Positions 24,795 to 32,924 of a stretch of DNA of 64,000 nt are shown here, piece by piece (positions within the stretch are counted from its first letter, which is position 1; each line of letters starts with the position of its first letter). The notes under the pieces were generated by a model. The model searched no databases and was not told the DNA's origin. It saw only the letters and a list, made by a program, of their open reading frames with translations. A program made the translations under genes and the position numbers. Source of the stretch: Akkermansiaceae bacterium (GTDB taxonomy: Bacteria; Verrucomicrobiota; Verrucomicrobiia; Verrucomicrobiales; DEV007); assembly GCA_024233085.1 (NCBI GenBank), contig JACKQC010000008.1, forward strand, positions 1 to 64,000, read 5' to 3'.

Positions 24795-25925
24795 ATGGAA
24801 ATCGAAAGCTTCCCGCCCCTCAACGCCGCGCTCAACGGCCTGAGCGCCGTCCTGCTCGCGGCCGGTTTCGTCGCCATCCGCGCCGGGCGGCGCCGGCTCC
24901 ATGCCGGGCTGATGGTCGCGGCGCTGGTGTCGTCGACGGCCTTCCTCGCCTGCTATCTGACCTATCACGCGATGCTGAAAGGCCACGTCACCCGGTTTCC
25001 CGCCGAGTACCCCGCGGCGCGCGCGGTTTACCTGACGATCCTCATCAGCCACACCCTGCTCGCGATCATCAACCTGCCGATGATTGTCGTCACCGTCCTC
25101 TTCGCCGTCCGGAGGAACTTCGAGAAACACCGGAGTCTCGCCCGGTGGACGCTGCCGGTGTGGTTCTACATTTCGGTGACCGGCGTGCTGATCTACCTGA
25201 TGCTCTACCGGTGGTTTCCGCCGAAGGACGGCGCGGCTCCCGTCACCGCGTCCGCCGCGCCGAGATCGGCCGCCCTGGCCCGGGCCACCGCCACGGGCGA
25301 GCTGCGGCGCGGCGTGCTGGTGTTCACGCCCGATGTCTCGGAGCTGGAGGCCGACCCGGAGCAGAGGGAAATCGCCACCGCCTTCACCATCGAAAACACC
25401 GGCCCTTCCCCGGTGAAGATCACCAAGCTCGACAGTTCCTGCTCCTGCCTCAGCGTCGAGGCCGACTCCATGGAGATCCCGCCCGGCGGAAAAAGCACGG
25501 TGACCGCCGTGTTCGACATCGGCAAGTCGACCGGCGAGACGGAGAAAAGCGTTTACGTGACGACCGACGACCCGCTCGCCGCCGAGGTGCGGCTGCCGGT
25601 GAAAATCCGCGTCCCGTCCCTCTTCGAGATCACGCCGAACATCACCGAGTGGCCGCTGGGCGGCAGCCCGGAGCCGCGGACCATCGCCTTCAAGGTGCTG
25701 CGCGAAAAACCCGTCCACGTGCTGGAGGCCACCTCCTCGCGGCGGCAGGTGACCGCGAAACTCGAGACCGTCGCCGAGGGACGCGAATACCGCGTCGTCC
25801 TCACCCCGGAATCGACCGCCGACACCCTGCTCGGCTTCGTGAAGATCGTGACCGACTGCGAACTGGAACAACACCGGCAGCAGATGGCCTTTTTCGCGGT
25901 CAAAGCCCCGGACAACCCGAAATAA
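24795..25925 (+). CDS. DUF420 (CtaM-like) membrane domain fused to a DUF1573 domain
   Basis: 376 residues. The first 150 form the four-helix DUF420 fold seen in CtaM/YozB, an assembly factor of heme-A oxidases; conserved histidines appear in YLTYHAMLKGH, ISHTLLAI and FEKHRSLARWT. From about residue 165 a soluble DUF1573 (Ig-like) domain follows, with its hallmark SSCSCLSVE. DUF1573 and DUF420 usually occur as separate proteins. The fusion suggests the periplasmic domain assists copper or heme insertion, but that is inference. It begins 20 bp after sco. Confidence 0.85.
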   Translation: MEIESFPPLNAALNGLSAVLLAAGFVAIRAGRRRLHAGLMVAALVSSTAFLACYLTYHAMLKGHVTRFPAEYPAARAVYLTILISHTLLAIINLPMIVVTVLFAVRRNFEKHRSLARWTLPVWFYISVTGVLIYLMLYRWFPPKDGAAPVTASAAPRSAALARATATGELRRGVLVFTPDVSELEADPEQREIATAFTIENTGPSPVKITKLDSSCSCLSVEADSMEIPPGGKSTVTAVFDIGKSTGETEKSVYVTTDDPLAAEVRLPVKIRVPSLFEITPNITEWPLGGSPEPRTIAFKVLREKPVHVLEATSSRRQVTAKLETVAEGREYRVVLTPESTADTLLGFVKIVTDCELEQHRQQMAFFAVKAPDNPK

Positions 25926-25927
25926 CG

Positions 25928-26368
25928 ATGGGCCGGCTCGGGCAAACCCTTCGCGAGGCGCTCCCCATCGTGGCGATCGCTCTGGCGGCGGCGGCTCTGA
26001 CCGCGTGGCTGCATCCGCGGCGGCCGGCGTGGTTTCTGGTCGAGGAAAGCGGGCAATGGAACCTCCCGGTCGGGGAAATCGCCGCGCGGTTCCCGGCGCC
26101 GGGAACGATCGTGTGGATCGACGCGCGGTCGGCGGCCGAGTTCGAAAAGGGACACGTGCCCGGCGCCATCCTGCTGACCGAGGACGGCTGGGGCGAGCAG
26201 GTCGCCGCGAATATCGACCGCCTGCAGGAGGCGATGGGGCGGCCGGTGATCGTTTACTGCGACGGCTCGGGCTGCGAACGCAGCCGGCACATCGCCGAGC
26301 GCCTGCGGCAGACCGTGGGCCTGGAGCCCGTTTACGTGCTCAAGGGCGACTGGCGCGAGGCCCCGTGA
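25928..26368 (+). CDS. Membrane-anchored rhodanese-like protein
   Basis: 146 residues with an N-terminal helix (ALPIVAIALAAAALTAWL) and a rhodanese domain containing IVWIDARSAAEFEKGHVPGAI and the active-site loop VYCDGSGCERS, where the first Cys is the likely persulfide-carrying residue. It starts 2 bp after the DUF420-DUF1573 stop, so the two are surely co-translated. The stop codon TGA (26366-26368) lies at the left edge of a 22-bp repeat array. A role in thiol/sulfur handling during oxidase maturation is possible. Confidence 0.82.
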   Translation: MGRLGQTLREALPIVAIALAAAALTAWLHPRRPAWFLVEESGQWNLPVGEIAARFPAPGTIVWIDARSAAEFEKGHVPGAILLTEDGWGEQVAANIDRLQEAMGRPVIVYCDGSGCERSRHIAERLRQTVGLEPVYVLKGDWREAP

Positions 26369-26407
26369 CCAAACCCTGTTGACTCCGGGACCAAACCCTG
26401 TTGAGTC
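26367..26407 (+). repeat. 22-bp phased palindromic repeat, locus 6 (two direct units)
   Basis: GACCAAACCCTGTTGACTC (26367-26385) and GACCAAACCCTGTTGAGTC (26389-26407), cores at 26372 and 26394. The first unit overlaps the stop codon of the rhodanese gene. The array separates the respiratory island from pyrF. Confidence 0.88.
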
Positions 26408-26437
26408 AAAGGGGTTACGCCGTCGCGCGAACGCATC

Positions 26438-27214
26438 ATGTCCTACCGCCAGAAACTCCAGCGACGCGTCGAGGCCCGCGGCTCCCGCCTCTGCGTCGGC
26501 ATCGACCCCCGGCCCGCGCGGCACCCGGGCGGGATCGACGAGATTCGCGAGGTGCTGATCCAGCTCATCGACGAGACCGCGCCCCACGCCGCCGCCTTCA
26601 AGCCGAACATCGCCTACTTCGAGGCCATGGGCGTGCCGGGCTACAAACTGGTGGAGGAAATGATCGGCCACATCTGGGCGAAGGGCGTGCCCGTCATCCT
26701 CGACGCGAAGCGCGGCGACATCGGGACGACGCAGGAGCAATACGCGCGGGCCTACTTCGAGAACTGGAACGTCGACGCCGTCACCCTCAGCCCCTACATG
26801 GGTTACGACTCGGTCGAGCCCTTCCTCGGTTACCCGGAAAAGGGCGTTTACCTGCTCGGCGTCACTTCGAACGCCGGCGCCGCCGATCTGGAGCTGAAAA
26901 CGCTCGCCGGCCGCGGCGGGCGCGCCGTCTTCGAGCTGGTCGGCGACATGGCGGCCCGCGAGCCGGAGCAGATCGGGCTCGTCGTCGGCCTGACCAACGT
27001 GTCGCCCGACCTGCTGAGCCGCGTCCCCGACGTGCCGCTGCTGATCCCCGGCCTCGGCGCGCAGGGCGGCGATCTCGAGGCGCTCGCGGGCGAAAAGCGC
27101 GACGCGCCGAATGTAATCAACGTGTCCCGCGGTATTCTCTACGACGAGCCCGCGAAATCTTTCGCCGAAAAAGCCAGACATTATGCGAACCGAATTGCCG
27201 ACGTCCTCGGATGA
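26438..27214 (+). CDS. pyrF: Orotidine 5'-phosphate decarboxylase, type 2
   Basis: 258 residues. It makes UMP from OMP, the last step of pyrimidine synthesis. The catalytic DAKRGDIGTT motif lies near residue 88, the N-terminal LCVGIDPRP and the TSN (GVTSNAGA) segment identify the type 2 family, and the phosphate-binding end is IPGLGAQGGD...NVSRGI. The C-terminus overlaps the pyrE start by 32 nt, which points to translational coupling. No Shine-Dalgarno precedes the ATG. Confidence 0.95.
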   Translation: MSYRQKLQRRVEARGSRLCVGIDPRPARHPGGIDEIREVLIQLIDETAPHAAAFKPNIAYFEAMGVPGYKLVEEMIGHIWAKGVPVILDAKRGDIGTTQEQYARAYFENWNVDAVTLSPYMGYDSVEPFLGYPEKGVYLLGVTSNAGAADLELKTLAGRGGRAVFELVGDMAAREPEQIGLVVGLTNVSPDLLSRVPDVPLLIPGLGAQGGDLEALAGEKRDAPNVINVSRGILYDEPAKSFAEKARHYANRIADVLG

Positions 27215-27785
27215 AACCATCGCGCTGCTGAAGGAATACGGCGCGGTCGAAGAGGGGCATTTCCTGCTCGCGAGCGGGAACCACTCGAATTTCTACGTCA
27301 AGAAAGGGAAGCTGGTGCAGCATCCCTGGGAGCTGCAGCGCATGATCGAGCAGCGGGTCGAGGCGATGCGGGCGCTGGGGCGCATCGACGTGGTGCTGAG
27401 CCCCGCGATGGGCGGCGTGCCGGTCGGCCAGCAAGTGGGCCTGGCCCTGCACGCGCGGACGATCTACGCGGAGCGCGACGCGGCGACGAACGCGCTGGAG
27501 TTGAAGCGCGGCTTCGAGATTCGGGCGGGCGAACGGCTGCTGCTGGTCGAGGATGTGATCACCACCGGCGGCACCCTGCTGGAGCTGACGGATTTCATCG
27601 AATCGCGGGGCGGCGAGGTCGCGGGAGTGTTCGTGGTGGTGAACCGTTCGGGGAAGGCCACGGTGGGCGACTATCCGGTGGTCAGTTGCATGGAGGTGCA
27701 GTTCCCGGTCTATGCGCCCGACGCCGTGCCAGACTGGCTGGCGGCCATTCCCGCCGTCCGCCCGGGCACGAAGCGGGTGGAATAA
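27183..27785 (+). CDS. pyrE: Orotate phosphoribosyltransferase
   Basis: 200 residues. The PRPP-binding motif LLLVEDVITTGGT lies near residue 120 and the substrate loop HFLLASGNHSNFYVKKGK at 25-42. It makes OMP, the substrate of PyrF encoded just upstream, so the pair catalyses two consecutive steps. The start ATG at 27183 lies inside pyrF (32-nt overlap). The 200-residue length is normal for the family. Confidence 0.94.
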   Translation: MRTELPTSSDETIALLKEYGAVEEGHFLLASGNHSNFYVKKGKLVQHPWELQRMIEQRVEAMRALGRIDVVLSPAMGGVPVGQQVGLALHARTIYAERDAATNALELKRGFEIRAGERLLLVEDVITTGGTLLELTDFIESRGGEVAGVFVVVNRSGKATVGDYPVVSCMEVQFPVYAPDAVPDWLAAIPAVRPGTKRVE

Positions 27786-28022
27786 GGGGGGGCCGATTCG
27801 ATGTTGTTAGTTCGTTTGTACTACGTGGCATTGGGCTCGGTGCTGGCGGGTCTGTTGACTCTCGCAGCGGCGCGTGCGTTTGGGCTTGAGCGACGGATCG
27901 TTTGGATCGGTAGCTCGGCATTTTGCCTGGGCTTGTTGTTGTCGCTTTTCCTTTTGGCCGTGATGCGTCTTTTTCCGTTTGCTGAGGAGGAATCCGAGTT
28001 TGATGAAATGCTTCTCCTTTCT

Positions 28023-28030
28023 TTTCCAGC
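28023..28030. repeat. 8-bp target site duplication, left copy
   Basis: TTTCCAGC directly precedes the left IS66 end and is repeated exactly at 30295-30302 after the right end. Eight base pairs is the normal duplication length for IS66-family insertion. Confidence 0.92.
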
Positions 28031-28097
28031 GTAAGCGGGGAAAATACGCCCCCCGACGACCGCTGGCCGGTTGGTGGAATCGGGTCACGTTCTGGGG

Positions 28098-28301
28098 ATG
28101 GCCAAGAAGACCAAATCCAAGCCGTGGCGCGTCGCCGACGTGACCTTCGTCGAAATCGAGATCTCCCATCCCACCGACCGACAACTGCGCGTCGAGTTCG
28201 AGTGCGGCCTGCGCATCGTCATCGCCGAGGAAAGACAGATTCCGCTGGCCGCCCGCCTCATCGATACGCTGCGCGCCGGAAAGGAGGGCGGCCCGCGATG
28301 A
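28098..28301 (+). CDS. IS66 accessory ORF, TnpA-position protein
   Basis: 67 residues, starting at the ATG at 28098 (MAKKTKSKPWRVADV). It is much shorter than classical IS66 TnpA and has no obvious helix-turn-helix; a VEFECGLRIVIAEERQIPLAARLI segment resembles the C-terminal half of such accessory proteins. Its stop overlaps the tnpB start as ATGA (28298-28301), typical of coupled IS66 genes. Confidence 0.7.
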   Translation: MAKKTKSKPWRVADVTFVEIEISHPTDRQLRVEFECGLRIVIAEERQIPLAARLIDTLRAGKEGGPR

Positions 28302-28675
28302 TCGGTTTCCCCGCCGGAGTGCGCGTCCACCTCGCCGTCGAACCCCACGACATGCGCAAGTCCTTCAACGGTCTGACGGCCCTCGCGCGGGAGCTGGTTT
28401 CCCGCGGCCTGGAGGACGGGGCGATGTTTGCTTTTACCAACAAACGGCGCAACCGCCTGAAAATACTCTACTACGACCGCACGGGCGTCTGCGTGCTGGC
28501 CAAACGGCTCGAGGCGGGCACTTTCTCCTGGCCAAAGGCCTCGTCGGCGGGCTCGCCAAGCCTTTCGTTGGCCCCCGAGGCGCTGCAGTTGCTCCTCGAC
28601 GGAATCGATCTGCGGGGCGCCAAGATGCGCCCCTGGTACGAACGGCGGGAGCCAGCCGAAAAAAGATCCGCCTAA
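28298..28675 (+). CDS. tnpB: IS66 family protein TnpB
   Basis: 125 residues of the IS66 Orf2 (TnpB) family: VRVHLAVEPHDMRKSFNGLTALAREL at the N-terminus and RRNRLKILYYDRTGVCVLAKRLEAGTFSWP in the middle are characteristic. It is required along with TnpC for transposition, though its biochemical role is not settled. It starts within the ATGA overlap with the preceding ORF. Confidence 0.92.
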   Translation: MIGFPAGVRVHLAVEPHDMRKSFNGLTALARELVSRGLEDGAMFAFTNKRRNRLKILYYDRTGVCVLAKRLEAGTFSWPKASSAGSPSLSLAPEALQLLLDGIDLRGAKMRPWYERREPAEKRSA

Positions 28676-28798
28676 AGTGGCGATCGTTCTGGCAATGGGA
28701 GGATCGCGTGCTATGACTAACGCATCGAATCCCCGGAGCAAATCATCGCGCGCCAGGCGCGGGAAATCGAGCTTCTCAAGCAGAAGGTCGATTTTCTG

Positions 28799-30256
28799 AT
28801 GCGCCGTCTCTTTGGATCAAAGAGCGAAAAGATCGACGAGGCGCAGCTCAAGCTGTTGTTGGAGGACGGCCTGCCGCCCGAACCGCCGGGAAAAGCGCCG
28901 GCCTCCTCCGACGGGGACGCCCCGGGGGAGGCCGCGGAAGTCGGCGGCGCAAAGGCTGACAAAGCCAGGCGCGGGCGGGGCGGCCACCGCTCGCGCATCA
29001 CCGGTTTGGACAGGCTGGAGGTGGAACTCACCGAGGACATCCCCGCCCTGGTCAAGGAAGATCCGGAAGCCTTCGAGCGCTGCGGCGAGGAGGTTACCGA
29101 CCAGCTCGACGTGACGCCACCGCGCTACTTCATCAGGCGGGTGGTGCGGCCGGTCTTCCGCCGCAAGGTGGCCCGTCACCTGCCGCCGGTGGTGGCCCCG
29201 GCGCCGGCCACCCCGTTGGTGGGCGGCCTGCCCGCCGCCGGACTGCTGGCTCATCTGCTGGTGGGCAAGTATGTCGATCACCTGCCGCTTTATCGTCAGC
29301 AGGGGATTTTTCGGCGAAGCGGGCTGGATATCCCGCGGGACCTGATCGTCCATTGGATCCACCAGGCCATCGAACTGGTGCTGCCGGTGGCTCAAGCCAT
29401 CCGGGCCGAGACGCTTGCCTGCGACTACCTTCAAGTCGATGAAACAACCGTGCGCTATCTGCGTCCCGGAACCGGGAAATCGTGGATGGGATACCTTTGG
29501 CAGGCGCGATGTCCCGGTGGTGGTGGCGTCTTCTATCACTGGGGCGTGGGCCGGAGCCGCGATGAACTGGTCGAGTGCATCGGCGAAGACTTCGCCGGGC
29601 ATGTGCAGTGCGACGCCTACGGGGTCTACGAGACCTACGCACGGACCCGTCCCGAGGTGCGGCTCATCGCTTGCCTGGCCCATATTCGGCGTGGCTTTGT
29701 CGATTCGCTCAAGGCGGGGCCCTGCCGGCACGCGGCGTTGGTGGTCCATTTGATCGGGCAACTATACCGGATCGAGGCCGACCTGCGGGAGCGGAAAGCC
29801 GGCCCCGCCCTGCGCGAGAGTGAGCGGGCGTGGCGGAGCGCGCCGTTGGCGCGTCGCATCGGCAGGGTGCTGCGGGTGCTGCTGCCCAAACATCGCCCAG
29901 CCAGCGCGACGGGCAAGGCGTTGGCTTACGCGGCGCGGCATTGGGAAAAGTTCGCGCGTTACCTGGAGGACGGCCGATTCGAAATCGACAACAACCTGGT
30001 CGAAAACGGGATGCGCCCGATAAAGCTGGGGATGAAGAACTGGCTGTTTTTTGGAGCCGAGGGCGCCGGCCACCACGCGGCGGCGATCTACACGTTGGTG
30101 GAGAACTGCAAAGCCCAAGGCCTGCCGGTCGAGCGTTACCTCAAGGAACTGCTCAGTGTGCTGCCCGGAGTCAACGATCCGGAGATCATCGCCTCGCTCA
30201 CCCCGGCCCGCGTCGCCAACGCCCGCCGCCCCGAAAGCGCCCGTTACGCGGCGTGA
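28799..30256 (+). CDS. tnpC: IS66 family transposase TnpC
   Basis: 485 residues of the IS66 DDE transposase. It shows a basic SKSEKID segment after the N-terminal helix, a HTH_IS66-like middle, the catalytic Asp in DYLQVDETTVRYL, the second Asp in VQCDAYGVYE and the Glu in NNLVENGMRPIKLGMKNWLFFG. The same frame is open back to a TAA at 28718-28720 and continues the coiled-coil typical of the family (EQIIARQAREIELLKQKVDF), but has no ATG, GTG or TTG there. So the real start may be non-canonical, or the extreme 5' end was lost. Confidence 0.9.
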   Translation: MRRLFGSKSEKIDEAQLKLLLEDGLPPEPPGKAPASSDGDAPGEAAEVGGAKADKARRGRGGHRSRITGLDRLEVELTEDIPALVKEDPEAFERCGEEVTDQLDVTPPRYFIRRVVRPVFRRKVARHLPPVVAPAPATPLVGGLPAAGLLAHLLVGKYVDHLPLYRQQGIFRRSGLDIPRDLIVHWIHQAIELVLPVAQAIRAETLACDYLQVDETTVRYLRPGTGKSWMGYLWQARCPGGGGVFYHWGVGRSRDELVECIGEDFAGHVQCDAYGVYETYARTRPEVRLIACLAHIRRGFVDSLKAGPCRHAALVVHLIGQLYRIEADLRERKAGPALRESERAWRSAPLARRIGRVLRVLLPKHRPASATGKALAYAARHWEKFARYLEDGRFEIDNNLVENGMRPIKLGMKNWLFFGAEGAGHHAAAIYTLVENCKAQGLPVERYLKELLSVLPGVNDPEIIASLTPARVANARRPESARYAA

Positions 30257-30294
30257 CGCGCCCCGTCAAAAAGGGGGACATATACTCCGCTTAC

Positions 30295-30302
30295 TTTCCA
30301 GC
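30295..30302. repeat. 8-bp target site duplication, right copy
   Basis: TTTCCAGC, identical to 28023-28030, follows the right IS66 end and restores the reading frame of the interrupted gene. Confidence 0.92.
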
Positions 30303-30600
30303 GGATAACGATGAATTTGGAACGACTGAATTTCGGAAAAAAATCCAAGACCTGGCTGTGCGGATTTCTGAAAAGGCATGTGATTCCTCCTCTGCCTATG
30401 ACGGCGATGAATACGGCGACGGAATGGCAACGCTCTACTTCAACGCCGCCAATGCGGCCGCTCTTTGGGGCAGAATTGAAAAGCAAGTCTTGATCAACGA
30501 GAATTTCGCGCCTTCTGAAATCATTCGAATCACCTCCGGCGGACGTAGGGCGAAACTTACCAGATCGACCAAGAAATCTCAGGGAAACAACGAGGGATAG

Positions 30601-31139
30601 TGCTCGTGAAAATGCAAGGCACCTCCGTTCGCGGGGCATTCGGAAAAATCTCCGGCTCCGGGGCCGGAAAATCCGGGTGTGCATGAAAGTGGCGAACATT
30701 TTGAAATTCTCGACGGTTCGCTTGCAAATCGTTGGCAGGAACCGCAAACGCCAACGGCGTTTTGGATGGAAGCCCGGGGTTGGAACAACCCCGGGAATAG
30801 AAGGCGATAAATTCCCAACCCTGAAAGGGTTGCGCAGGGGGTGGAAGACGCGGCAGTCGCGATTCCGCAACCCCTTCAGGGTTGGCGGAGTGTGAGTCAT
30901 CGATTCCTGGGGTTGTCCCAACCCCAGGCTAACCTGCGGAATGCCCTTGGCATTCTCCCGAGCGGGTCACGGGCGAGCGCGTCGAAACCCCGGGCTTCCC
31001 CGCGGAATGCCCTTGGCATTCTCCCGAGCGGGTCACGGACGAGCACGTCGAAACCCCGGGTTTCCCCTCGGAATGCCCTTGGCATTCTCCCAAATGCGGA
31101 TTGCTGACCGCTGCTTTCATGCACACCCGGAAAATCCCC
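30601..31139. repeat. Gene-free block of palindromic and tandem repeats
   Basis: No convincing gene lies here. A 66-bp unit begins with the palindrome GAATGCCCTTGGCATTC: two full units at 30939-31004 and 31005-31070, and a third palindrome at 31071-31087. Further left are AACCCTGAAAGGGTT- and CCCTTCAGGGTT-type palindromes (about 30808-30890) and AACCCCGGG/CCCAACCCC fragments. Since 66 is a multiple of three, an open frame runs through it and translates into a 22-residue repeat; I regard this as chance. It looks like a landing site for small interspersed repeats between the IS66-disrupted gene and guaB. Confidence 0.7.
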
Positions 31140-31167
31140 TTGACGGGATGGTTCGGTTTCCTAAATC
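31140..31167 (+). promoter_or_regulatory. Sigma70-like promoter giving a leaderless guaB
   Basis: TTGACG at 31140-31145, 16 nt, and TAAATC at 31162-31167. Transcription would be expected to start 6-8 nt after the -10 element, at or next to the guaB ATG (31174). No Shine-Dalgarno fits between them, so the mRNA is predicted to be leaderless. Confidence 0.55.
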
Positions 31168-31173
31168 TTATCT

Positions 31174-32628
31174 ATGGGTGACCTGCCACTTCGATTGAGT
31201 TTCGACGACGTTCTGCTCGTCCCGTGCGAAAGCGCGATTCTCCCCGCCGACGCCGACCTGACCACCCGCCTGACGGGCGGCATTCCGCTGAACATTCCCG
31301 TCGTCTCCTCGGCGATGGACACCGTGACGGAGGCCGAACTGGCCATCGCTCTGGCGCGCGAGGGCGGGATCGGCGTCATCCACCGCAATATGCCGATCCC
31401 CGACCAGGCGGACATGGTGGCGCGGGTGAAACGGTCGGAAAACATGGTGATACCGGACCCTTTCACCGTCACGCCGGAGACGACGCTGGACACGCTCCAG
31501 CGCATCATGATCGAGAAAGGCGTGAACGGCTTCCCCGTCGTCGACGCCGACGGCGGCCTGTGCGGGATGGTGACGACGCGCGACATCTGGCTGATCGAAA
31601 ACCCGGCCGGCACGGTGGCCAACGTGATGACGCCGCGCGAAAAGCTGGTGACCGCCCCGGTGAACACGGACATCGAGGAGGCGCGGCGCCTGCTTTACCG
31701 CAATCGCATCGAGAAGCTGCCGCTGGTGGACGACGGCGGCAAGCTGGCGGGGCTCATCACGTCGCAGGACATCGAGAAACGCGAGCGCTACACCAACGCG
31801 GCGAAGGACCCGAGCGGCCGGCTGCGGGTGGGCGCGGCGATCGGGGTGGGGGAGGACTGCTTCGAGCGGGCGGAGGCGGTGATCGCGGCGGGGGCGGACG
31901 CCGTCTTTATCGACGCGGCGACGGGCCACACGACGCGGGTTTTCGCGGTGATCGAGCGGCTGCGCTCCTCGCACGAGACGCCGGTGGTGGCGGGCAACGT
32001 GGTGACGGCGAAGGGCGCGGCGGATCTCATCGGCGCGGGCGCCTCGGCGATCAAGGTCGGGGTCGGGCCGGGCTCGATCTGCACGACGCGGGTGATTTCC
32101 GGCGTGGGGATGCCGCAGTTTTCGGCGATTCAGGAGGTGGCGGGTTACAGCCGCGGGAAAGGCGTGCCGGTCATCGCGGACGGGGGCATCCGCTACTCGG
32201 GCGACGTGGTGAAGGCGCTCGCCGCCGGGGCGGACCTGGTGATGCTGGGCTCGCTGCTGGCGGGCTGCAAGGAGAGCCCGGGCGCGATGGTCAACTACCA
32301 GGGCCGGACATGGAAGGAATACCGCGGCATGGGCTCGCTGAAGGCGATGCGGAAGGGCTCGGGTGACCGCTACGGGCAGAATGCCTCGGGCAAACTGGTG
32401 GCGGAGGGCGTCGAGGCGCGCGTCCCCTACCGGGGGCCGCTGAGCGACACGGTGTTTCAACTGCTGGGCGGTCTGCGCAGCGGGATGGGCTACGTGGGCG
32501 CGGCGAATCTCGGCGAACTGCGGGACAAGGCGCAGTTTGTGCGCATCACTCCGGGCGGGCTGAAGGAAAGCCACCCCCACGACATCACCATCACCGAGGA
32601 GCCGGTGAACTACCAGAGCGCGGGGTGA
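31174..32628 (+). CDS. guaB: IMP dehydrogenase
   Basis: 484 residues, the usual length. It oxidises IMP to XMP with NAD+, the committed step to GMP. The catalytic Cys303 is in GPGSICTTRVISGVG, the flap region carries YRGMGSLKAM and the tandem CBS domains occupy about residues 95-200 (TVTPETTLDTLQ and VTAPVNTDIEEA). N-terminal LSFDDVLLVP is typical. With guaA at 33253 it would form a guanine nucleotide operon, but a toxin-antitoxin pair now lies between them. Confidence 0.97.
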   Translation: MGDLPLRLSFDDVLLVPCESAILPADADLTTRLTGGIPLNIPVVSSAMDTVTEAELAIALAREGGIGVIHRNMPIPDQADMVARVKRSENMVIPDPFTVTPETTLDTLQRIMIEKGVNGFPVVDADGGLCGMVTTRDIWLIENPAGTVANVMTPREKLVTAPVNTDIEEARRLLYRNRIEKLPLVDDGGKLAGLITSQDIEKRERYTNAAKDPSGRLRVGAAIGVGEDCFERAEAVIAAGADAVFIDAATGHTTRVFAVIERLRSSHETPVVAGNVVTAKGAADLIGAGASAIKVGVGPGSICTTRVISGVGMPQFSAIQEVAGYSRGKGVPVIADGGIRYSGDVVKALAAGADLVMLGSLLAGCKESPGAMVNYQGRTWKEYRGMGSLKAMRKGSGDRYGQNASGKLVAEGVEARVPYRGPLSDTVFQLLGGLRSGMGYVGAANLGELRDKAQFVRITPGGLKESHPHDITITEEPVNYQSAG

Positions 32629-32630
32629 GG

Positions 32631-32671
32631 GGGCAAACCCTGTTGAATCGCCGGACATACCCTGTTAATTC
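32631..32671 (+). repeat. 22-bp phased palindromic repeat, locus 7 (two direct units)
   Basis: Units at 32631-32649 (GGGCAAACCCTGTTGAATC) and 32653-32671 (containing GACATACCCTGTTAATTC), cores at 32636 and 32658. They separate guaB from the antitoxin gene and are among the more diverged copies. Confidence 0.8.
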
Positions 32672-32690
32672 CCATGCGGACAAAGCAGCC

Positions 32691-32924
32691 ATGAAAACAG
32701 CCACAACAGCGGATCTCAGCCTGGAAGAGAAGGTGGAACTTGCCCTGCAACTGTGGGCGGAGGTGTCCGAGGAGGTCGAGAAACGGCGCATTCCGGAATG
32801 GCATCGCGCCATACTCGACGAGCGATGGCGGGCACACGAGAGTGGAGAATCCCGCGCGATTCCATTCGCGGAGGTGAAACGGGAACTCGAATTGATGATC
32901 GCGGAACATCGCAATGCGCGTTGA
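32691..32924 (+). CDS. Antitoxin of a ParE/RelE-type module (putative addiction module component)
   Basis: 77 residues of the addiction-module component family (CHP02574 type). The LSLEEKVELALQLWAEVSEE segment and the toxin-wrapping WHRAILDERWRAHESGES and FAEVKRELELMI segments are characteristic. It probably neutralises the toxin encoded next and represses the pair. The ATG at 32691 is preferred; the frame upstream is only repeat. The stop overlaps the toxin start by 11 nt. Confidence 0.85.
   Translation: MKTATTADLSLEEKVELALQLWAEVSEEVEKRRIPEWHRAILDERWRAHESGESRAIPFAEVKRELELMIAEHRNAR

Larger units (their letters stand above)
28031..30294 (+). mobile_element. Complete IS66-family insertion sequence (2264 bp)
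   Basis: The element begins GTAAGCGGGGAAAATACG and its other end, read on the opposite strand, begins GTAAGCGGAGTATATGTC: the first 8 bp are identical and 16 of the first 22 match, typical imperfect IS66 ends. It carries the three usual genes in one direction: a short tnpA-like ORF, tnpB and the DDE transposase tnpC. Perfect 8-bp target duplications flank it. The intact duplications and ORFs suggest a fairly recent insertion. Confidence 0.93.
27801..30600 (+). pseudogene. Small membrane-anchored protein gene split by IS66 (27801-28030 + 30303-30600)
   Basis: If the IS66 element and one 8-bp target copy are removed, 27801-28030 joins 30303-30600 in frame to give one 175-residue ORF. Its first part has two hydrophobic helices (YYVALGSVLAGLLTLAAARAF and FCLGLLLSLFLLAVMRLF). 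The second part (SFPADNDEFGTTEF...DGDEYGDGMATLYFNAANAAALWGRIE) resembles small alpha/beta domains with a DGxEYGxGxATLYF pattern. A GGGG-rich stretch before ATG 27801 can act as ribosome binding site. As it stands only 77 residues are made before a stop inside the transposon end (28032-28034). The function is unknown. Confidence 0.75.

Noticed and set aside
30841..31107. Open frame encoding a 22-residue tandem repeat (NALGILPSGSRA type)
   Set aside because: The period of 66 bp keeps the frame open by itself; there is no ribosome site and the nucleotide palindrome is better conserved than a protein would require.
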